Shown: positions 58,932 through 64,000 of the stretch, piece by piece
Layout: each line of letters opens with the position of its first letter
How positions within the stretch are numbered: position 1 is the first letter of the stretch
Source: Afipia massiliensis
GTDB taxonomy: Bacteria > Pseudomonadota > Alphaproteobacteria > Rhizobiales > Xanthobacteraceae
Reading direction: 5' to 3'
DNA length: 64,000 nt
NCBI RefSeq assembly: GCF_001006325.2
Contig: NZ_LBIA02000001.1
Location: forward strand, 3,597,501 to 3,661,500
Position numbers and translations under genes: made by a program
Notes under the pieces: model-generated
Told to the model about the DNA's origin: nothing
The model's database searches: none
Seen by the model: the letters and a program-made list of their open reading frames with translations, nothing else

Positions 58932-61900
58932 TCACGAACATCCCGTCGTGCTGCCACACGTGTCGCACTTCATGCACGTTCCGTTACGAACGAGAGTGAA
59001 GTTCGAGCACTCGGTGCACATGTCGCCCTCGTAGCCGCGAGCCTTGGCTTCCGCGCGGCGTTCGGCCTTGGATGGAGCGGCCTGTGCTGCTGAACCTGAT
59101 TTGCTCCAGTTCTGCTGCTCCAGCTTTTCCGTCGGCGAGAGTTCGCGCTCAGGCTCGGCGACCTTGAGTGCCACCGCGCCCTCGACATTGTCCTGCCCGT
59201 CGTGGTGCCGTGCGGTCGCGCCGGCGGACGCAATCGAGGTGACATTGCCGGAAGCCTGCGCGTCGGCGCCGCCCTGCATGACCACAAGCTTGTCGGTGCG
59301 CGAGCGGGTGAGGCCCTTCGAGACGAACTTGTTGCCGTCCGGATTGCGGCCTTCCTCGACGCCCTTGCCGAGCGCGTCGAACTGCGTCTCGCTCGGATCG
59401 ACGTGGGCGAGATCGAAGCGCGACTGGTACGACACGGCGAGTTCGCGGAACACGTAATCGAGGATCGAGGTCGCGAACTTGATCGAGTCGTTGCCCTGCA
59501 CCGGGCCCGCAGGCTCGAAGCGGGTGAAGGTGAAGGCGTCGACATACTCTTCCAGCGGCACGCCGTACTGGAGGCCCAGCGAGACGGCGATGGCGAAGTT
59601 GTTGATGAAGGAGCGGAGCGCCGCGCCTTCCTTGTGCATGTCGATGAAGATCTCGCCGAGGCGGCCATCATCGTATTCGCCGGTGCGCAGATAAACCTTG
59701 TGCCCGCCGACCACAGCCTTCTGGGTGTAGCCCTTGCGGCGATCCGGCATCTTCTCGCGTTCGCGCATGACGATGATGCGCTCGACCAGCTTCTCGACAA
59801 TCTTTTCCGAGACCTGGGTGGTGCGCGCCGCCATCGGCTTGTCGTAGAACGCCTCGATGGCATCTTCCTCGTCGTCATCATCGCTGATGAGCTGCGAGTT
59901 CAGTGGCTGCGAAAGCTTCGAGCCGTCGCGATAGAGCGCGTTGGCCTTGAGCGCGAGCTTCCACGACAGCAGGTAAGCGGATTTGCAATCCTCCACCGTG
60001 GCGTCGTTCGGCATGTTGATGGTCTTGGAGATCGCACCCGAGATAAAGGGCTGCGACGCGGCCATCATGCGGATGTGGCTTTCCACCGAAAGATAACGCT
60101 TGCCGATCTTGCCGCAGGGATTGGCGCAATCGAACACCGAGTAGTGCTCGGCCTTCAGGTGAGGCGCGCCTTCCACGGTCATCGCGCCGCAGATGTGGAT
60201 GTTGGCCGCTTCGATCTCGCGCTTGCTGAAGCCCATGGCGGTGAGCAGGTCGAAGCCGGGGGCCGCGATGGCTTCCGGTTCGATCTTCAAGGTGTCGCGC
60301 AGAAAATCTTCGCCGAAGGTCCACTTGTTGAAGGCGAACTTGATGTCGAAAGCGGTCGGCAGCGCAGCCTCGGCCTTCTTCAGGGCTTCGTCGGTGAAGC
60401 CCTTGGCCTTCAGCGTCGAGGCGTTGACGCCGGGCGCTTGTCCCAGCGAGCCGTGACCGACCGCGTAGGCTTCGATCTCGGCGATCTGGTTTTCAGGATA
60501 GCCGAGCGCGCGCAGCGCTTCCGGCACGGCGCGGTTGATGATCTTCCAGTAGCCGCCACCGGCGAGCTTCTTGAATTTCACCAGCGCGAAGTCCGGCTCG
60601 ATGCCAGTGGTGTCGCAATCCATCACGAGGCCGATGGTGCCGGTCGGCGCGACTACCGTGGTCTGCGCGTTGCGGTAGCCGTGGGCTTCTCCGAGTTCGA
60701 GCGCCTGATCCCAAACGAACTTCGCGCGGGTGACGATGTCGCCCTGCGGGCAGCTCGCATGATCGAGCGGCACCGGATTGACGGCAAGCGCTTCATAGCC
60801 GTTGGAGTGGCCATGGGCCGCGCGGCGATGGTTGCGGATCACGCGCAGCATGTGCGCGGCGTTCTTCTTGTAGCCGGGGAAGGGGCCAAGCTCCTTTGCC
60901 ATCTCGGCGGAGGTGGCGTAGCTGGTGCCGGTCATCACGGCGGTGAGGGCGCCGCACAGCGCGCGGCCTTCCTTGGAGTCGTAAGACAGACCCATGGTCA
61001 TCAGCAGGCCGCCGATGTTGGCGTAGCCGAGGCCGAGCGTGCGGTACTCATAGGAGAGTTCGGCGATCGGCTTGGACGGGAACTGCGCCATCATCACCGA
61101 GATTTCGAGCACCACGGTCCACAGGCGGCACAGGTGCTCATAGGCTTCGATGTCGAAGCGGCGGGTCTGCGTGTCGTAGAAGGTCAGCAGGTTGGCGGAG
61201 GCGAGGTTGCACGCCGTGTCGTCCAGGAACATGTATTCCGAGCACGGATTCGACGCGCGGATGTCGCCGCTGGCCTTGCAGGTGTGCCAGTCGTTCATGG
61301 TGGTGTTGTAGTGCAGGCCGGGATCGGCCGACGCCCAGGCGGCGTAACCGATTTTTTCCCAGAGATCGCGGGCCTTCAGCGTCTTCATCACCTTCTTGCT
61401 GGTGCGGGCGTTGAGATTCCAGTCGCCGTCGGTTTCCACCGCCCGCAGGAAATCGTCCTTCAGCGAGACGGAGTTGTTCGAGTTCTGGCCCGCGACGGTG
61501 AGATACGCTTCCGAATCCCAATCCGTGTCGTAGGTGTCGAACGAGATGTCGGTGTAGCCCTGCTTGGCGAACTGCATCACGCGCTTGATGAGGTTGTCCT
61601 GCACCATGGCGCGGCGCGCGAACTTGATCTCACGGCGGAGCGCCGGGTTCTTTTCGGGATCGAAGCAGTCGTCGCCTGAACCTTCGCAGTTCACGCAGGC
61701 CTTCATGATGGCCTTGAGGTGCTTCTGGTTGATCTTGGAGCCGGTGACGAGGGCCGCGACCTTCTGCTCCTCCTTCACCTTCCAGTCGATATAGGTCTCG
61801 ATATCCGGATGGTCGGCATCGACCACGACCATCTTGGCCGCGCGGCGCGTGGTGCCGCCGCTCTTGATGGCGCCCGCTGCACGGTCGCCGATCTTGAGGA

Positions 61901-62669
61901 ACGACATCAGGCCCGACGAGCGGCCGCCGCCCGAAAGCTTTTCGCCTTCACCGCGCAGACGCGAGAAGTTGGAGCCGGTGCCGGAGCCATACTTGAACAG
62001 GCGCGCTTCGCGGACCCACAGGTCCATGATGCCGCCTTCGTTGACGAGGTCGTCGTCCACGCCCTGGATGAAGCAGGCGTGCGGCTGCGGATGCTCGTAG
62101 GACGATTTGGATTTGGTCAGCTTGCCGGTCTTCCAGTCCACATAGTAGTGGCCCTGGCCGGGACCATCGACGCCGTAGGCCCAGTGCAGTCCGGTGTTGA
62201 ACCACTGCGGCGAGTTCGGCGCGACCATCTGCTTGGCGAGCATGAAGCGCAGTTCGTCATAGAACGCGCGGGCGTCTTCTTCCGACGAGAAGTACGAACC
62301 CTTCCAGCCCCAGTAGGTCCAGCAGCCGGCGAGGCGGTCGAACACCTGCTTGGCGGAATGCTCGCCGCCGATACGCTCGGATTCGGGGAGGAGGGCGAGC
62401 GCTTCGGTGTCCGGCACCGAGCGCCACAGCCACGAGGGAATGGTTTCTTCCTCGACCTTCTTCAGGCGCGAGGCGACGCCGGCTTTACGGAAATATTTCT
62501 GCGCCAGAACGTCGGAGGCGACCTGCGACCAGAACTCCGGCACCTCGACGTTCTCAAGGCGGAACACCACCGAGCCATCGGGGTTGCGGATCTCGCTCGT
62601 CGTCAGCCGGAAGTCGATGGCGGCGTAGGGTGACTGGTCGGCTTTGGTATAGCGGCGTTCGATGCGCAT
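58932..62669 (-). CDS. nrdJ: Vitamin B12-dependent ribonucleoside-diphosphate reductase (class II)
   Basis: A 1245-residue class II RNR, which reduces ribonucleotides using adenosylcobalamin and needs no oxygen. The N-terminal portion is [42 protein letters not shown] holds the active-site Cys/Asn/Glu region, [31 protein letters not shown] the finger-loop region, and [37 protein letters not shown] the C-terminal domain. The very end has two CxxC pairs ([29 protein letters not shown]), the redox-active tail and zinc site. Length and domains match the long NrdJ of alphaproteobacteria. It is preceded by a long leader. Confidence 0.97.
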   Translation of the reverse strand: MRIERRYTKADQSPYAAIDFRLTTSEIRNPDGSVVFRLENVEVPEFWSQVASDVLAQKYFRKAGVASRLKKVEEETIPSWLWRSVPDTEALALLPESERIGGEHSAKQVFDRLAGCWTYWGWKGSYFSSEEDARAFYDELRFMLAKQMVAPNSPQWFNTGLHWAYGVDGPGQGHYYVDWKTGKLTKSKSSYEHPQPHACFIQGVDDDLVNEGGIMDLWVREARLFKYGSGTGSNFSRLRGEGEKLSGGGRSSGLMSFLKIGDRAAGAIKSGGTTRRAAKMVVVDADHPDIETYIDWKVKEEQKVAALVTGSKINQKHLKAIMKACVNCEGSGDDCFDPEKNPALRREIKFARRAMVQDNLIKRVMQFAKQGYTDISFDTYDTDWDSEAYLTVAGQNSNNSVSLKDDFLRAVETDGDWNLNARTSKKVMKTLKARDLWEKIGYAAWASADPGLHYNTTMNDWHTCKASGDIRASNPCSEYMFLDDTACNLASANLLTFYDTQTRRFDIEAYEHLCRLWTVVLEISVMMAQFPSKPIAELSYEYRTLGLGYANIGGLLMTMGLSYDSKEGRALCGALTAVMTGTSYATSAEMAKELGPFPGYKKNAAHMLRVIRNHRRAAHGHSNGYEALAVNPVPLDHASCPQGDIVTRAKFVWDQALELGEAHGYRNAQTTVVAPTGTIGLVMDCDTTGIEPDFALVKFKKLAGGGYWKIINRAVPEALRALGYPENQIAEIEAYAVGHGSLGQAPGVNASTLKAKGFTDEALKKAEAALPTAFDIKFAFNKWTFGEDFLRDTLKIEPEAIAAPGFDLLTAMGFSKREIEAANIHICGAMTVEGAPHLKAEHYSVFDCANPCGKIGKRYLSVESHIRMMAASQPFISGAISKTINMPNDATVEDCKSAYLLSWKLALKANALYRDGSKLSQPLNSQLISDDDDEEDAIEAFYDKPMAARTTQVSEKIVEKLVERIIVMREREKMPDRRKGYTQKAVVGGHKVYLRTGEYDDGRLGEIFIDMHKEGAALRSFINNFAIAVSLGLQYGVPLEEYVDAFTFTRFEPAGPVQGNDSIKFATSILDYVFRELAVSYQSRFDLAHVDPSETQFDALGKGVEEGRNPDGNKFVSKGLTRSRTDKLVVMQGGADAQASGNVTSIASAGATARHHDGQDNVEGAVALKVAEPERELSPTEKLEQQNWSKSGSAAQAAPSKAERRAEAKARGYEGDMCTECSNFTLVRNGTCMKCDTCGSTTGCS

Positions 62670-63568
62670 TGTAGTGCCCCGTCCTTTGCCGGCGCTCCCG
62701 TCCCTTGACGGTAAGCCGGAGATTTCAATTTGCGAACCGGTTCGTCCGCAGTTCTTTGCCGTTCACGTCGTCCCGTTTCGGGTCCGAAGCCGCGGCCTGT
62801 TAACTCTGGTGGGCGCGATCCGGTCCCCAAACCGGCCTTGCCCGAACGCCCCAAACTCGCCTTATGCGCCACGGTTTGCCGCGGTTTCGCCTTTTGCCCG
62901 GACTGCCGTCCGGCTCCGAAAAAAGAGCAGACAAATCCACGTCCCGTGGCCTCGACCGGCCTGACGGAGTTGTCGTTTTGACCCTTTTCGGGAGGTGTCC
63001 GGCGGGACTGAAAACCCCCGCGCCGAACAGTCCCAAAGCTAGGCCGACTCCATCCGGCACGTCAAGGATTAGTGTCGAAAGTTGAATCAAATACTAAATA
63101 TGGTGGAAAATGCGGATTTCCAGCGGGATGGCGCATCGCCGGGATGGTTCGCATTGCGGGAAGTATCGGTGAGTCCTTGTGGATTCGGAAGCCGAAATCT
63201 CACCTCCTTGTGAGTTCCTCCAAGGTTTGTCGCGAGCCTCCAAAATCGCGTCTTGGGTATGCGCGCTTTTTGCGGATTTCGGGTGGATCACGTGACGCGC
63301 CCAAGGTCTTTCTCCCCGTCATCCACATGGTGTGGAATTCAAGTCGAAGGGCCAAACCTGTGGACAGCCGCACGCCGCCCGAAGCGCTGATCGAAACGTC
63401 GCCGGACGAGCGAGCCGTCGCGCAGTGGCGAATGCGGCCTGTCGGGAATCGTTGAGATGCATCGACCCGGCGCCTGCGCAATCGCGGGGAAGATCTGCCG
63501 CAAAGCGGGTGGCTGAACGCGCGAATCGCGGTCATGGTGCGGACGGTTCCCTCGGACTCTTCATTCCC
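62670..63568. other. Long intergenic region upstream of nrdJ, no credible gene
   Basis: 899 bases separate the divergent nrdJ and EamA genes. Short open frames here lack homology-like features. On the nrdJ strand the first ~360 bases form a GC-rich leader with small hairpins, for example CCGGAC-GGCA-GTCCGG (62898-62913). The part from 63100 to 63560 is less structured. It contains words near the DnaA-box consensus, but these are too weak to claim. Confidence 0.6.
63036..63065 (-). promoter_or_regulatory. Sigma-70-type promoter candidate for nrdJ
   Basis: On the minus strand TTGACG (63060-63065), an 18-base spacer, and TAGCTT (63036-63041). It would give a transcript start near 63029 and an untranslated leader of about 360 bases before the nrdJ ATG. 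Confidence 0.5.
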
Positions 63569-64000
63569 ATGACAGCCCAGATCTATCGAAGCGCGCCGGC
63601 ACGCATAGCGCCCGCTGGGCTGGTTTTCCTCGGCATTATGACGCTGGGCGCCGGCATCAACTGGCCGGTTCAGAAGATATTGCTCGGCGAATGGCCGCCG
63701 TTATCGGCGCGGGGGCTGTCGGGACTGGCGGGAGCGTGTCTGCTTGCCGTGCTTGCGATCGCGGCGCGCCAGAGTCTGCGCGTGCCGGAGGGGCAGTGGC
63801 TGCGAATCTGTATCTCCGCGTTCCTCAACATCACTTCCTGGGTGGTGATGATGGGATTCGCGCTCACAATTCTCCCTGCCAGCGAAGCCGCCATTCTCGC
63901 CTATACCATGCCGGTTTGGACGGCCGTGCTGGCATGGCCTGTACTTGGCGAACGGCTGACGCCATTGCGCGTCGTCGCCATGATCATGGCGTTCGCCGGG
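63569..64000 (+). CDS. EamA-family (DMT) transporter, N-terminal part (runs off window)
   Basis: The first 144 codons of a drug/metabolite transporter, translated directly from ATG 63569. PAGLVFLGIMTLGAGINWPVQKILLGEWPPLSARGLSGLAGACLL is the typical EamA start (N-W-P, PPL...RG). SAFLNITSWVVMMGFALTILPASEAAILAYTMPVWTAVLAWPVLGERLTPLR is the conserved mid-domain with YTMPVW and GERLT. About five helices are visible. The remaining half lies beyond the window. The substrate is unknown. Confidence 0.88.
   Translation, partial: MTAQIYRSAPARIAPAGLVFLGIMTLGAGINWPVQKILLGEWPPLSARGLSGLAGACLLAVLAIAARQSLRVPEGQWLRICISAFLNITSWVVMMGFALTILPASEAAILAYTMPVWTAVLAWPVLGERLTPLRVVAMIMAFAG

Noticed and set aside
59202-61679. 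825-codon open frame on the plus strand opposite nrdJ
   Set aside because: It is an antisense shadow of nrdJ caused by high GC third positions. The translation has no domain and nrdJ is certain.
63176-63366. Three words near the DnaA-box consensus (TTGTGGATT, TCATCCACA, CTGTGGACA)
   Set aside because: Each has mismatches, the spacing is irregular and no replication genes or AT-rich unwinding region are adjacent, so an origin is not supported.
63072-63455. 127-codon frame upstream of the EamA gene
   Set aside because: No ribosome site, no family resemblance and unusual composition; treated as non-coding.

Overview
This window looks like a chromosomal segment from an alphaproteobacterium of the Bradyrhizobium/Rhodopseudomonas/Afipia/Nitrobacter group (Nitrobacteraceae). 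The reasons are high GC, a purM | CDP-alcohol phosphatidyltransferase-hdaA-ppk-ppx-...-rnd-...-aspS core order, a eukaryote-type glutamine synthetase (glnII) with a divergent gstI-like gene, a B12-dependent ribonucleotide reductase, and many small secreted proteins and intergenic palindromes of the kind seen in that family. The species cannot be fixed from the sequence alone.

Layout. 1-5.7 kb is a housekeeping block: purM (partial), a phospholipid synthase, the replication regulator HdaA, and the polyphosphate pair ppk-ppx behind a near-consensus Pho box. 5.7-8.1 kb holds a membrane protein and a 2OG-Fe(II) oxygenase. 8.2-11.1 kb is a nitrogen block: glutaminase behind four tandem 17-bp units with sigma-54-like spacing, then divergent gstI and glnII with a sigma-54 promoter candidate. 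11.2-19.6 kb holds alkB, rnd, aspS and maeB, with two large hairpins between aspS and maeB. 19.6-25.4 kb is mostly minus strand and concerns the envelope: a DHFR-like protein, a polysaccharide deacetylase, an exported glutathione peroxidase, a membrane protein and an L,D-transpeptidase. 25.6-33.3 kb is a mix of small enzymes, an SMR transporter with two coupled small genes, and a HxlR regulator facing the NmrA-like gene it probably controls. 33.2-40.1 kb carries a two-barrel outer-membrane protein between 31-bp direct repeats, followed by an RND pump and MgtC. 40.2-51.7 kb contains many small exported or zinc-ribbon proteins, a LivK-type binding protein, an orphan ClpS, esterase, FMN reductase, 3-hydroxyacyl-CoA dehydrogenase and a DUF4344-like metallopeptidase. 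51.8-56.3 kb holds a truncated hemoglobin and a LysR regulator between two Bug-type solute-binding proteins. 56.3-64 kb contains DUF1488, a GIY-YIG gene framed by palindromes, an AT-rich pentapeptide-repeat protein, nrdJ with a long leader, and the start of an EamA transporter.

The most unusual signal is the relation between the 95-aa GIY-YIG nuclease gene (57096-57383) and a family of bipartite palindromes. The gene sits between two inverted 30-bp palindromes. At least four other sites (11.9, 13.6, 23.7 and 26.2 kb) carry the same two-palindrome layout with only about 10-18 bp in place of the gene, which is what non-autonomous derivatives of a nuclease-encoding element would look like. Other notable signals are three long intergenic hairpins of shared design, the tandem sigma-54-like array, the duplication flanking the porin, a degenerate second domain in the L,D-transpeptidase, and a matched pair of terminators behind the two Bug genes. 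All function calls are from reading translated sequence and motifs; no database search was run.
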